64,000 bases of DNA from NCBI RefSeq assembly GCF_044357945.1, contig NZ_CP076563.1, forward strand, positions 1,550,001 through 1,614,000. Reading direction: 5' to 3'. Of this stretch, positions 9,263 through 17,672 are shown in pieces (the stretch's first letter is position 1; each line of letters opens with the position of its first letter). The notes below the pieces were generated by a model, which saw only the letters and a program-made list of their open reading frames with translations, had not been told where the DNA came from and made no database searches. The position numbers were made by a program, and so were the translations under genes. The DNA is from QAND01 sp003150225. GTDB lineage: Bacteria > Bacillota > Clostridia > Christensenellales > QAND01.

Positions 9263-10711
9263 TTGCCCCTATGCGCCTTTCAGACCAAGGAAAAACCCAC
9301 CGTCACCTGGGTGGACAACCGTTTTATCACCCAGTATTTGGCCGACGCGCCCGATGACGCCGTTAAAGCGTATCTCTATGGCTTGATGCAATGTCAGACC
9401 GGGGAGGGCGCCCAGGATTGGCATCAGTTTGCAAAAGCCCTTTCCATGGATGTGGATCGGCTGAAAAGGGCCTTTTCCCACTGGGAGGAGGCGGGCCTTT
9501 GCCGCGTCGAGGCGGGGGAGGAACCCCGTATCTACTATCTGCCGGTGAAGCGGCGCCAGAAGGTCAATGCCGATGATTATCCTCTTCGGGCGTTTAATCA
9601 GGAGATAGCAGCGCTGTTTGCTCCCCAGTCCCTCACCCCCGGAGACCTGCGCCGCATCTACGACTGGATGGATGTGTTTGGCATCGCGCAGAACGCCATC
9701 CCCCTTTTGATTCAATACGGCCGTCAGCGCATGAAGGGCGCCGCCGGTCGGACGGTGACGGCTCAGCTTAACTATATCGATAAAATTGCCCGGTCCTGGG
9801 CGGAGGATGGGGTGCTCTCGGTGCGGAAGGCCGAGGGCTGGATCAAGAAGCAGGAGATCAGCCAGGCGGGCATCCATCAGTTGATGCGGGCCATGGGTAT
9901 GCACCGCTCGCCTACCCAGGCCGAATGGGAGCTGTTTTCTGGCTGGCTGTCCATGGGCTTTACCGTGGACGGCATGATCCGGGCCTTGGAACGGCTCACC
10001 GGCAGCTACAGCCCCACTTTCAAACGGCTGGGAGAGGTGCTTTCTCAGTTGGCGGCCCAAGGGCTGTTTTCCGAGGGGGAGATCAAGCGGGACAGCCGCC
10101 AGGCGGAACGGACGCTGTCTGGGGCTGGAGCCATGATGGCGGCCCTGGGGGTGGGGAATCCCTCCCCCACCGCGGGGCAGCGGGACGCGTATCAGGAATT
10201 TTTGAACCGGGGATATTCCCATGAGATGATCCTTTTGGCGGCGGAGGCCGCTCGGAAGGAGGGAAGGAATACGCCGGCGGCTCTTCGAACGGTGCTGGAG
10301 CGCTGGAGCCGGGAGGGGGCGGATTCCCTCCAGAAGGCTGAGGAGGCGGAGGCCCGGTACTTGGAGCATCTTGCCCTTGCCCGGGAGATCCTGGAGCGGA
10401 TGGGCCTTGGCCGCCGACCCAATCCGGGGGAGGTTATGGAGATTTCCCTTCAGCGGGAGGAACAGGGGTTGGAGACGGAGCTGTTGTACCTAGCGGCGGA
10501 GCAGGCCCAGGGGGCCAAATACCCCTGGCGGCTCTATCTGAAGATTTTGGACGGCTGGCAAAAGGCCGGCATCCGCACTGCCCGGGCTGCCCGGGAGGCG
10601 GGGGAAAAGCGGAACGAGCCGGCGCAAAGCTCAAGGAAAAATAGTGCAATAAAATTTGAACAACGCGTTTATGATGAAGGAGACCTTGAGGACTATTTTA
10701 AGAAATTATAG
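9263..10711 (+). CDS. DnaD-domain replication initiation protein with tandem repeats
   Basis: A 482-residue, largely helical protein. Residues about 110-190 match the DnaD/DnaB_2 C-terminal fold (FNQEIAALFAPQSLTPGDLRRI..., LNYIDKIARSWAEDG). Similar helical blocks seem to recur near 205-265, 285-350 and 370-430. The start is TTG with AGAGG 8 bases upstream; no in-frame ATG fits. The adjacent DnaC/DnaI-like loader suggests a chromosomal primosome role, loading the replicative helicase. The last roughly 28 codons fall into a sharply AT-richer stretch that continues into the next gene. Confidence 0.85.
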   Translation: MPLCAFQTKEKPTVTWVDNRFITQYLADAPDDAVKAYLYGLMQCQTGEGAQDWHQFAKALSMDVDRLKRAFSHWEEAGLCRVEAGEEPRIYYLPVKRRQKVNADDYPLRAFNQEIAALFAPQSLTPGDLRRIYDWMDVFGIAQNAIPLLIQYGRQRMKGAAGRTVTAQLNYIDKIARSWAEDGVLSVRKAEGWIKKQEISQAGIHQLMRAMGMHRSPTQAEWELFSGWLSMGFTVDGMIRALERLTGSYSPTFKRLGEVLSQLAAQGLFSEGEIKRDSRQAERTLSGAGAMMAALGVGNPSPTAGQRDAYQEFLNRGYSHEMILLAAEAARKEGRNTPAALRTVLERWSREGADSLQKAEEAEARYLEHLALAREILERMGLGRRPNPGEVMEISLQREEQGLETELLYLAAEQAQGAKYPWRLYLKILDGWQKAGIRTARAAREAGEKRNEPAQSSRKNSAIKFEQRVYDEGDLEDYFKKL

Positions 10712-11480
10712 GGGGTTTTCATGAATCGAGTGCAAGCATTAGAAAGAATAAAGGTACGTCATAGTCGTGCAGAGTATCAAGCATATTTAAAACGAAAGCT
10801 ATTGATCGAAAATGACTCGATTTGTAGAGAAATCATTAAAGAAAGAGCACTTGTTTCGACAAAAATTTTTTCCAATATTCAAAGTCCGAAGGAATTTGAG
10901 GAAGGAACAAAAAGACTAATTGAACTTGGCAATAGAATTGAGTTTCGTCTAAAAGAATTGCTGAAAAATCAGGGATTGGATGAAGGTTATCTTGCTCCTA
11001 AGTATTATTGCTCCCAATGTCAAGATACAGGTTTTATCGGTGGAGAATATTGTAACTGTTTATGCTCCCTTTTGATGGAGGGGATTCCATCTGGTGTTGA
11101 TAAGGATACATGTTTTACAGCGTTTGATGAGTTGCGAATTCCAGAAGGAGCACAGAGAGAAAATACGAAAAAACTTAAAGATAGTTTGATTCTTTATGCG
11201 CATGAGTTTAAAAGAGGAAGTCAAAATATACTTTTACGTGGATTAACCGGTGTTGGAAAGTCGTTTTTGCTTGGGTGCACTGCTCGTGAAATAAGTTTGC
11301 AGGGCTTTAGCGTACTTTATCTAACGGCTTACGATATGTTACAAAGGTTTAAAGATAAACACTTTGGCAGAGAAGAAACAATAGAATCAATAATGTCAGT
11401 TGACTTTCTGGTCATTGATGACTTGGGAACGGAACCTATGTTGAATAATATAACTATTGAATATCTGTTTGCGGTGCTAA
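10627..11480 (+). other. AT-rich tract crossing dnaD 3' end and dnaC/dnaI 5' part
   Basis: Composition changes abruptly inside two core genes without breaking either frame. A hand count gives 21 of 60 G+C at 10741-10800 against 36 of 60 at 11521-11580 in the same gene. Codon choice switches from AT-ending to GC-ending at about codon 253 of the loader gene. The left edge is near 10627, in the dnaD tail. The pattern suggests replacement by recombination with a low-GC relative. Confidence 0.75.
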
Positions 11481-11650
11481 ACCATCGGAGCGCCAAAAAG
11501 CTTCCCTATGCCGTGGCCACCAACCTTACCATGGCGCAGCTCATGGAGCGGTACGGGGAACGGATTGTGTCCCGGCTGATGGACCGGGCTCGGTTGGTGC
11601 AGCTTACCGGCCAGGATCTACGGCTGGCGGCCCTGCGCGGCAACGCATAA
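10721..11650 (+). CDS. DnaC/DnaI-like helicase loader, AAA+ ATPase (mosaic composition)
   Basis: A 309-residue helicase-loader ATPase. An N-terminal helical region is followed by a Cys cluster at 97-113 (CSQCQDTGFIGGEYCNC), resembling the zinc-binding N-domain of DnaI. Walker A is GLTGVGKS (174-181), Walker B FLVIDDLG (229-236), and a sensor-like ATNL is near 266. GGGGG precedes the ATG. It sits ten bases after dnaD, as expected for a primosome operon. About the first 253 codons are AT-rich and the rest GC-rich, so the ORF is a mosaic, although the protein looks intact. Confidence 0.9.
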   Translation: MNRVQALERIKVRHSRAEYQAYLKRKLLIENDSICREIIKERALVSTKIFSNIQSPKEFEEGTKRLIELGNRIEFRLKELLKNQGLDEGYLAPKYYCSQCQDTGFIGGEYCNCLCSLLMEGIPSGVDKDTCFTAFDELRIPEGAQRENTKKLKDSLILYAHEFKRGSQNILLRGLTGVGKSFLLGCTAREISLQGFSVLYLTAYDMLQRFKDKHFGREETIESIMSVDFLVIDDLGTEPMLNNITIEYLFAVLNHRSAKKLPYAVATNLTMAQLMERYGERIVSRLMDRARLVQLTGQDLRLAALRGNA

Positions 11651-11660
11651 GGAGAGCGGC

Positions 11661-12398
11661 ATGGCAGAGAAACCCGTCAATCCCCACGCACAGCATCGGG
11701 AACGGATGCGCCGCCGGATCCGGGAAAATGGGTTTGATTCCCTTCTGGATCACGAGCTTTTGGAATACATCCTGTATTTTGCCATTCCGCGGGGGGATAC
11801 CAATCCCCTGGCTCATCGGCTACTGGCGGAGTTTGGCTCTATCAGCCATGTACTGGACGCAGAATACGATTCCCTTCTTCGGGTGGAAGGAGTGGGGCCT
11901 AGGACGGCATCTCTCCTAATGAGTTTTGCGCCTATGCTCAAGCGGTACAGCCTGTCCAAAATGGGGACGGCGCCCAAGCTTAACACCTGCGAGCGGGCGG
12001 TGGCCTATGCGAAGTCCCTCTATATTGGCGCGGACCGCGAGGTACTGTACCTATTGTGCCTGGACGTCCAGTGCAACCTGCGGCGTGCGGCGGTGTTGTC
12101 CATCGGAACGGTGGATGAGGCGGTGATCTATCCCCGGAATTTAGTGGAGCAGGTGCTGAAGTTCGGCGCTAAGAACGTCATTCTGGTACACAATCATCTA
12201 TCCAGCAGCTTCTCTCCCTCCCGCAGCGACGTTCAAATGACCCAAAAGGTTCTGGTGACCCTGAACGCCATCGACGTGAACCTTTTGGACCATCTGATCA
12301 TCAGCGACAACGGCTACTACAGCTTTGTCCAGGATGGGAAGATCAACACGGTATTGGAGCATGGGCAGGTTGCCTATGCCGCCGACCGGGAAGTTTGA
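11661..12398 (+). CDS. radC: RadC-family JAB/MPN-domain protein
   Basis: A 245-residue RadC protein: an N-terminal helix-hairpin-helix region (about 30-95, with VEGVGPRTA) and a C-terminal JAB1/MPN domain. The metal motif is HNHLSSSFSPSRSD, retaining both histidines (177, 179) and D190, although the usual HNHPSG reads HNHLSS. RadC is a common DNA-repair-associated protein of uncertain biochemical role. The gene follows the helicase loader by ten bases and is probably co-transcribed. Confidence 0.92.
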   Translation: MAEKPVNPHAQHRERMRRRIRENGFDSLLDHELLEYILYFAIPRGDTNPLAHRLLAEFGSISHVLDAEYDSLLRVEGVGPRTASLLMSFAPMLKRYSLSKMGTAPKLNTCERAVAYAKSLYIGADREVLYLLCLDVQCNLRRAAVLSIGTVDEAVIYPRNLVEQVLKFGAKNVILVHNHLSSSFSPSRSDVQMTQKVLVTLNAIDVNLLDHLIISDNGYYSFVQDGKINTVLEHGQVAYAADREV

Positions 12399-12461
12399 GG
12401 CTGGGTCATAGGCCGTGGAGGCGTTCCATATCCTTAATAGGGATAAAGGGGGACTGCCGAC

Positions 12462-13319
12462 ATGGCTTTTTTTTGTTCCAGAGAAAGGCTGGACGCGGTT
12501 TTGATCGTTTGCTGTTTGTGCGCGGGTCTGTTCATCGCTGGGTTTTCCCGGCTCTTTCCGGCTCAGGAGGAGGAGGGGATCCGGCTGCCCGTCCTCATGT
12601 ATCACAGCATCTTGAAAGACCCAAAGCGGGCGGGGAAGTACGTGGTTTCCCCCGATACCCTAAAGGGGGACCTTCAATACCTAAAAGAACGCGGCTATAC
12701 CACCGTGGTGGTGGAGGATCTGATCCGCTATGTGGATCAGGGGACGCCATTGCCTGAAAAACCGGTGATGCTCACCTTTGACGACGGACATTACAACTAT
12801 ATTTCCTACCTTCTTCCATTGCTGGAAGAATATGATATGAAGGCTGTGGTCTCGGTGGTGGGGGAGTTTGCCGATACGTATACCGAAACCCCGGACCCCA
12901 ACCCCAACTACGGATACCTGAGCTGGGAGGAGATCGGCCAATTGGCCAGGAGCGGGCGGGTAGAGATTCAAAACCACTCCTACAATCTGCATCACCAGCA
13001 GAATAGGAAGGGCGCCGGGCAGAAAAAGGGGGAGAGCACCGAAGCGTATCAGAAGCTCCTCCGAGAGGATTTAACTGAGATGCAAACGGCGCTTTTTCAT
13101 CGGGCGGGGGTGCGTTCCACCTGCTTTACCTATCCCCTGGGCAACATGAACAGTGCCTCCGAGGAGGTGGTAAGGGAGCTGGGGCTGCGTGCCAGCCTGG
13201 GTTGCGGAGAGCGGGTGAACCGCATTACCCGGGATCCTCAGTGCCTTTATGGGCTGGGGCGGTTTAACCGTCCTGCCAATGCGGCAAGGGAGACCTTTAT
13301 GAACCGAATCCTGGAATAG
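12462..13319 (+). CDS. Membrane-anchored polysaccharide deacetylase
   Basis: A 285-residue NodB-fold deacetylase with an N-terminal membrane anchor (about 11-30) facing the cell wall. Catalytic motifs are TFDDG (105-109) and HSYNLH (172-177), matching the Asp and His-x-x-x-His metal ligands of carbohydrate esterase family 4. Likely substrates are N-acetylated wall glycans (peptidoglycan or secondary polymers), by analogy with PdaA/PgdA. The start has AAGGGGG about 11 bases upstream. A strong terminator ends the dnaD-dnaI-radC-deacetylase stretch. Confidence 0.88.
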   Translation: MAFFCSRERLDAVLIVCCLCAGLFIAGFSRLFPAQEEEGIRLPVLMYHSILKDPKRAGKYVVSPDTLKGDLQYLKERGYTTVVVEDLIRYVDQGTPLPEKPVMLTFDDGHYNYISYLLPLLEEYDMKAVVSVVGEFADTYTETPDPNPNYGYLSWEEIGQLARSGRVEIQNHSYNLHHQQNRKGAGQKKGESTEAYQKLLREDLTEMQTALFHRAGVRSTCFTYPLGNMNSASEEVVRELGLRASLGCGERVNRITRDPQCLYGLGRFNRPANAARETFMNRILE

Positions 13320-13333
13320 GGGCTTGAAGAAAG

Positions 13334-13365
13334 CCAAGGGGGCGGCGAGGCCGCCCCTTTGTTTT
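13334..13365 (+). terminator. Terminator between convergent deacetylase and GH25 genes
   Basis: A G+C-rich stem (AAGGGGGCGGC / GCCGCCCCTT, one bulged G) is followed by TGTTTTCT. The reverse strand also ends in a short T-rich run, so it may serve both convergent genes. Confidence 0.8.
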
Positions 13366-14775
13366 CTAGTCGGCCAAGGGAATCTCCAGAATTTGGCCTA
13401 CCCGGATGAGGCTGGGATTTCGGATGCCGTTGGCTGCGGCGATCTCGGTGACGGTGGTACCGTAGCGGGCCGCGATAGCGGACAGGGTGTCCCCGGCCTT
13501 GACCTCGTAGGCTTCATAGGTGGGGTAGAGCTCTATGCCGCCCGGGCCAGGAATCAACAGGCTTTCGCCCGCGTAGATGCGGTTGGGATCGGCGATGCGA
13601 TTTAGGAAGGCGATGGCGGATACCGTGGTGCCGAAGCGCTGGGCGATAGCGGACAGGGTATCCCCCCACCGGACGGTATACCGGGTAGCCTGCTCATCCT
13701 GGGAACCGGTGGTGGAGATCTGCAACTTTAGGACCTCGCCGGGATAGATCAAATTGGGGTTGGCGATGGTGTTGAGGCTGAGGATACTCCGAACGGTGGT
13801 GCCGTAGCGGGCCGCGATGGCGGATAGAGTATCGCCCCGGCGGACGGTGTAGTCCAGGTAGGCGGTTCCGGCGGGATTCTGGTTATGACACCGCACCGTC
13901 AGCACCTGGCCGGGATAGATCAGGTTGGGGTTGGCAATGTTGTTAAGCTGTACCAGATCGGCCACGGTGGTACCGTAGCGGGCCGCGATGGCCGATAGGG
14001 TATCGCCCCGGCGGACGGTTACCTGGATCCGGGTGCAGTCGGGGGTGGTGGGCTCAGGATCGCTGGGGCTGGGCACCGGAGTAGCGCCGTCCAGGAAGAT
14101 ATCCCGGGTGAATTGATCCCGATCCACATTGCCGGATATGCCGGGAACCCGCCCGGTGCTGGTGTACTGCCAGCCTATCCAGGAGCGCCATTTGCCGTTG
14201 TCCCCCGGTTGGAATACCCCGTAATGGGCCACCCAAAGAGGATATTGCTGGGCTAGGCCGGGGCTTAAAATGGTGCGGGCGGTATAGGTGTTGGCGTACA
14301 CCACGCCGGGTAGGCCGGATTCCTCTGTCATGACCTCCATAAAGGCCAGGGAGATGGCGTTGACCTCCTGGGCCGACAGGCCGTCGAAGGTTTCAAAGTC
14401 CATGGCCAGGCGGCAATCGGGAGAGGTTCCGGCAATGACCGACAAGAAGTAACGGGCCTGCCGCTGGGCCTCGGCTACGGTGGTGGCGGTGACGTTGTGG
14501 TAGAATCCTACCTTCAGGCCGGCGGCTTTGGCCCCCTCGTAGTTGCGCCGAAAGTAGGGATCTTGGTTGGTTCCATAGCTGGAACGGATATATACCACCT
14601 GGATGCCGCTGTCCCGAACCTGGTTGAAGTCGATGGCTCCCTGCCATTTGCTGACGTCGATCCCCTGATAGATGGTGGAATCGGAGGGCGGGAAGGCCAG
14701 GGCGGAAACGGTGGTCAAGCAGATACATAAAACCGCCAGGATGATGGCGGATAATTTTTTGAGTTTGTGTTTCAT
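13366..14775 (-). CDS. GH25 lysozyme with four LysM domains
   Basis: Secreted muramidase of 469 residues: signal peptide (about 1-27), GH25 catalytic domain (about 32-230; YQGIDVSKWQG and the DxE pair in LAMDFE), a Pro/Ser/Thr linker, and four LysM repeats of about 45 residues, each starting near V(R/K)xGDTLSAIAARYGTTV. LysM repeats bind GlcNAc polymers of the wall. An ATG 12 bases upstream is in frame but overlaps the GGAGGA that serves the ATG at 14775. Near-identical DNA in the LysM copies makes this a spot for repeat-copy change. Confidence 0.93.
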   Translation of the reverse strand: MKHKLKKLSAIILAVLCICLTTVSALAFPPSDSTIYQGIDVSKWQGAIDFNQVRDSGIQVVYIRSSYGTNQDPYFRRNYEGAKAAGLKVGFYHNVTATTVAEAQRQARYFLSVIAGTSPDCRLAMDFETFDGLSAQEVNAISLAFMEVMTEESGLPGVVYANTYTARTILSPGLAQQYPLWVAHYGVFQPGDNGKWRSWIGWQYTSTGRVPGISGNVDRDQFTRDIFLDGATPVPSPSDPEPTTPDCTRIQVTVRRGDTLSAIAARYGTTVADLVQLNNIANPNLIYPGQVLTVRCHNQNPAGTAYLDYTVRRGDTLSAIAARYGTTVRSILSLNTIANPNLIYPGEVLKLQISTTGSQDEQATRYTVRWGDTLSAIAQRFGTTVSAIAFLNRIADPNRIYAGESLLIPGPGGIELYPTYEAYEVKAGDTLSAIAARYGTTVTEIAAANGIRNPSLIRVGQILEIPLAD

Positions 14776-14930
14776 GGCTTCCTCCATGTTGGATTGGACC
14801 TTGGGTCCATTTCATACTATGAAAAAGCACCTTATGGGGTGAGCCATGGTTTGGTGCCGCCTAAAATAACGGCTGTTTCCTGCGCTTACGCCGACGCTGT
14901 AAACGCTTATACTTTGGATTCGTCAAGGGC

Positions 14931-14964
14931 TAAAAGAAAAACAGCGCCCACGGGGGCGCTGTTT
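14931..14964 (-). terminator. Terminator after enolase gene
   Basis: ACAGCGCCC / GGGCGCTGT stem followed on the minus strand by TTTTCTTTTA, 17 bases after the eno stop. Confidence 0.88.
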
Positions 14965-14980
14965 GATCCGTGGCTGCGGG

Positions 14981-16228
14981 CTATCCCTGCAGTTCTTTTT
15001 CGATGCACAGAAGCCGGTTGTACTTTGCCACCCGGTCGGAGCGGCAGGGAGCGCCGGTTTTCATCTGTCCCGCGCCGGTGGCCACCGCCAAATCGGCGAT
15101 GAAGGGGTCCTCGGTTTCCCCGGAGCGATGAGAGATCACCCGGCCGAATCCGGCATCCTGGGCCATCTGAATGGCGCTGAGGGTCTCCGTGAGGGTGCCG
15201 ATCTGGTTGGGTTTCACCAGGATGGCGTTGGCAGCCCCTTCCCGGATGCCCCGGCCTAGGCGCTGCGTGTTGGTGACAAAGAGATCGTCCCCCACCAGCT
15301 GTACCCGGTCTCCAAGGGACTGGGTCAGGGCTGTCCAGCCTGCCCAGTCCTCCTCTCCCAAGCCGTCTTCGATGGAAGCGATGGGATAGCGGCGGCAAAG
15401 GGCCTCCCAATAGGCGATCAGCTCCTGGGCGGTATGGAAGGCGCCCCGCTTGGGAAGTCGATAGCCGGCGCCGTCCTGCCATTCGCTGGCGGCGGCATCC
15501 AGGGCTAGCTTCACCTGATCTCCGGGGCGATAGCCCGCCGCCTCGATGGCCAGAAGGATGATGTCGATGGCCGCCTCGTCGGAGGGCAGGTTGGGGGCAA
15601 ATCCGCCCTCGTCGCCCACGCCGGAGGAAAGCCCCTTTTGGGCCAATAGCCTGCCCAGGGCGTGGTAGATTTCGCTGCACCACCGAAGGCCATCGGCAAA
15701 GCAGGAGGCGCCCGATGGCAGGATCATAAATTCCTGGATGTCCACGTTGTTCTGGGCGTGGGCTCCGCCGTTGAGAATGTTCATCATAGGCAGGGGGAGT
15801 TTATCTCCAAAAACGCCCCCAAGATACCGGTAGAGAGGCAGACGCAGGGCGTCCGCCGCTGCCCGGGCTACGGCTAGGGATACCGCCAGGATGCCATTGG
15901 CGCCCAGGCGGGATTTGTTGTCGGTGCCGTCCAGTTGGATCAGGGTTTGGTCGATGGACCGCTGGCAAAAGGGGTCCAGGCCTATAAGGGCGTTTGCGAT
16001 GGGGCCATTGACGCCGTCCACCGCGCTTAAAACCCCCTTACCCCCGTATCTATTGGGATGCTTATCCCGCAGCTCATGGGCCTCGAAGGCCCCGGTGGAG
16101 GCACCCGAGGGGGCCATGGCCCAGCCCTGGCTGCCATCGGTGAGCCATACCTCCGCCCGGACGGTAGGGTTCCCTCGGGAATCCAGTACCTCCAGGCCTT
16201 GGATGCGTTCGATTTTAGGTGTGCGCAT
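14981..16228 (-). CDS. eno: Enolase
   Basis: Phosphopyruvate hydratase (2-phosphoglycerate to PEP), 415 residues from the chosen start. Family motifs: VLDSRGNPTV near the N-terminus, PSGASTGAFEA, GVGDEGGFAPNL, the active-site lysine in LVKPNQIGT, and SHRSGETED. The frame opens 30 bases upstream, but AAGGAGAAACCC places translation at ATG 16228. It follows the DMT permease gene by 14 bases and so is probably in a two-gene operon, an unusual partner for a glycolytic gene. Confidence 0.95.
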   Translation of the reverse strand: MRTPKIERIQGLEVLDSRGNPTVRAEVWLTDGSQGWAMAPSGASTGAFEAHELRDKHPNRYGGKGVLSAVDGVNGPIANALIGLDPFCQRSIDQTLIQLDGTDNKSRLGANGILAVSLAVARAAADALRLPLYRYLGGVFGDKLPLPMMNILNGGAHAQNNVDIQEFMILPSGASCFADGLRWCSEIYHALGRLLAQKGLSSGVGDEGGFAPNLPSDEAAIDIILLAIEAAGYRPGDQVKLALDAAASEWQDGAGYRLPKRGAFHTAQELIAYWEALCRRYPIASIEDGLGEEDWAGWTALTQSLGDRVQLVGDDLFVTNTQRLGRGIREGAANAILVKPNQIGTLTETLSAIQMAQDAGFGRVISHRSGETEDPFIADLAVATGAGQMKTGAPCRSDRVAKYNRLLCIEKELQG

Positions 16229-16242
16229 GGGTTTCTCCTTCC

Positions 16243-16677
16243 TTATATCAATTTCCACTTAAAGAGCAGGACGCCGGCGATCATCAGGCCCAGCCCCACA
16301 TACTTGCTCCAGCCAAAGGCCACTTTCTCGGCGCCCATGAGCCCGAAGGCGTCGATAAGGGCCGCCACGAAAAGCTGGGCGATCAGGATCACGGAAATGG
16401 CGATGGTGGGGCTCAGGTTTTTGATGCCCACCATCACGGTGATGGTGATCACCAGGCCCAGCGCGCCGCCCAAAAGGTATAGCTTGTTGACGCTGCCTAG
16501 CTCCTTCCAGTTGCCGTTTCCCAGCACCAACATTGCGATGATGGACAGGACAAAGGCGGTGCCCTGGACGAAAGCGTTGGATTCATACAGCCCGATGCCC
16601 TCGCTGAGCCGGGTGTTCATAACACCTTGAATGCTCATGGCGGCTCCGGCTATGATGCTCATGATTACTCCTAACAT
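16243..16677 (-). CDS. DMT-superfamily small permease, YdcZ/DUF606 type
   Basis: A 144-residue integral membrane protein with about five hydrophobic helices. The start MLGVIMSIIAGAAMSIQGVMNTRLSEG matches the half-size YdcZ (DUF606) branch of the drug/metabolite transporter superfamily, which probably works as a dimer. Substrate unknown. It sits 14 bases upstream of eno on the same strand. Confidence 0.85.
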   Translation of the reverse strand: MLGVIMSIIAGAAMSIQGVMNTRLSEGIGLYESNAFVQGTAFVLSIIAMLVLGNGNWKELGSVNKLYLLGGALGLVITITVMVGIKNLSPTIAISVILIAQLFVAALIDAFGLMGAEKVAFGWSKYVGLGLMIAGVLLFKWKLI

Positions 16678-16740
16678 GGAATCACCTCGGGTTTAGTATG
16701 GCTTTGATCCCCGCCTTCATACCAAAAATTGTGAAAATGC

Positions 16741-16775
16741 CCAAAACGCGAAAAGCCCCCATGACCGGGGCTTTT
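16741..16775 (-). terminator. Terminator after DUF378 gene
   Basis: AAAAGCCCC / GGGGGCTTTT stem, then CGCGTTTTGG on the minus strand, just downstream of the DUF378 stop. Confidence 0.8.
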
Positions 16776-16787
16776 CATGGAAAACAG

Positions 16788-16994
16788 TTATTGCTCGCTG
16801 CGGTGCCCATCGTGGGTAGCGAAAAAGGAAAAACAGATCAGGGCAGCGATGCCCACGAGGGTATAGATGATCCGGCTGACGATGGCCGCCTGACCGCCGA
16901 AAATCCATGCCACAACGTCGAACTGAAAAATTCCGATTGCGCCCCAGTTCAGACCGCCGATGATCAGCAGGGCGAGGGCAAGTTTATTGAACAT
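16788..16994 (-). CDS. DUF378 (YuzA-like) small membrane protein
   Basis: A 68-residue protein with two membrane helices and the hallmark GGLNWGAIG near residue 13, typical of DUF378. Function unknown. It is monocistronic, with its own terminator. The gap to the next gene (16995-17193) shows no ORF or structure I would call. Confidence 0.85.
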   Translation of the reverse strand: MFNKLALALLIIGGLNWGAIGIFQFDVVAWIFGGQAAIVSRIIYTLVGIAALICFSFFATHDGHRSEQ

Positions 16995-17193
16995 TGTGAT
17001 TTCACTCCTTGATATAAAATGTGGTGCTGAAGATTCCGTTTACATTGTTTGCAGATGCCGCCATCCATATGCTGGGGAGTAAAGGAAAACAAAATGTTTT
17101 TTTCCAGTTTTAAGGGATGAGTTGCCCTGACCCTATGCAAAACGCTTTTACCATGGCATACTATCAATCGTAAGGCTGAAAGGAGCGGATCGA

Positions 17194-17541
17194 ATGGAAT
17201 CCATGGTGGTGTTTTACGCCTGTGATGATTTGACGGAAACCACGGCGTTTTACCGGGATCTACTGGGGTTGCCCGTTTGGCTTGACCAGCCCGGCTGCCG
17301 CATCTTTGACACAGGATACGGATACCTTGGCTTTGTGGAGCGGGAACGGACGGTGGAAGCATATCAATGCATCTCTTTTAATCTTAAGGATCGGGCGGCT
17401 GTGGATGCTCAGTACCAGCGGCTAAAGGATGTGCTTTCCTGCACGCAGCCTCAGCTTCACCAGCGTTTTCCCGTCTATTCCTTCTTCGTAAAGGATCCCA
17501 ACGGCTACACGGTGGAATTTCAAAAAATTACTCAACCATAG
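17194..17541 (+). CDS. VOC-superfamily (glyoxalase-like) protein
   Basis: A 115-residue single vicinal-oxygen-chelate domain. It begins with the typical beta strand and FYRDLLGLPVW, and ends VKDPNGYTVEFQKI, the standard beta-alpha-beta signature of glyoxalase/dioxygenase-type proteins. Metal ligands are not fully evident, so catalytic function cannot be assigned. AAGGAGCGG precedes the ATG; a terminator follows. Confidence 0.85.
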   Translation: MESMVVFYACDDLTETTAFYRDLLGLPVWLDQPGCRIFDTGYGYLGFVERERTVEAYQCISFNLKDRAAVDAQYQRLKDVLSCTQPQLHQRFPVYSFFVKDPNGYTVEFQKITQP

Positions 17542-17566
17542 AGACCCTGTATTGAGAATACCCTTG

Positions 17567-17596
17567 GCTGGATATCCTTTATCCAGCTTTTTTTGT
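17567..17596 (+). terminator. Terminator after VOC gene
   Basis: GCTGGAT / ATCCAGC stem followed by seven T residues; it lies immediately upstream of the alcohol dehydrogenase promoter. Confidence 0.85.
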
Positions 17597-17602
17597 TGAC
17601 CC

Positions 17603-17633
17603 TTGACAACATATGGGTGGTTTGGGTTACACT
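17603..17633 (+). promoter_or_regulatory. Promoter for iron alcohol dehydrogenase
   Basis: Perfect -35 TTGACA (17603-17608). The -10 is weak, read as TTACAC (18-base spacing) or TACACT (19-base spacing). It lies between the VOC terminator and the AAGGAGGAA of the dehydrogenase. Confidence 0.5.
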
Positions 17634-17672
17634 GGGAAAGCAAAACTATACAACATAAGGAGGAATTTTAGC

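Noticed and set aside
9263..12398. Prophage replication module (DnaD plus DnaC-like plus RadC)
   Set aside because: No phage structural, repressor or integrase genes adjoin; the surrounding genes are core and the order fits a chromosomal primosome operon.
13380..14030. Regularly spaced near-identical blocks that could be taken for a tandem or CRISPR-like repeat
   Set aside because: The blocks encode LysM domains in one frame, with linkers of varying length; they are protein repeats.
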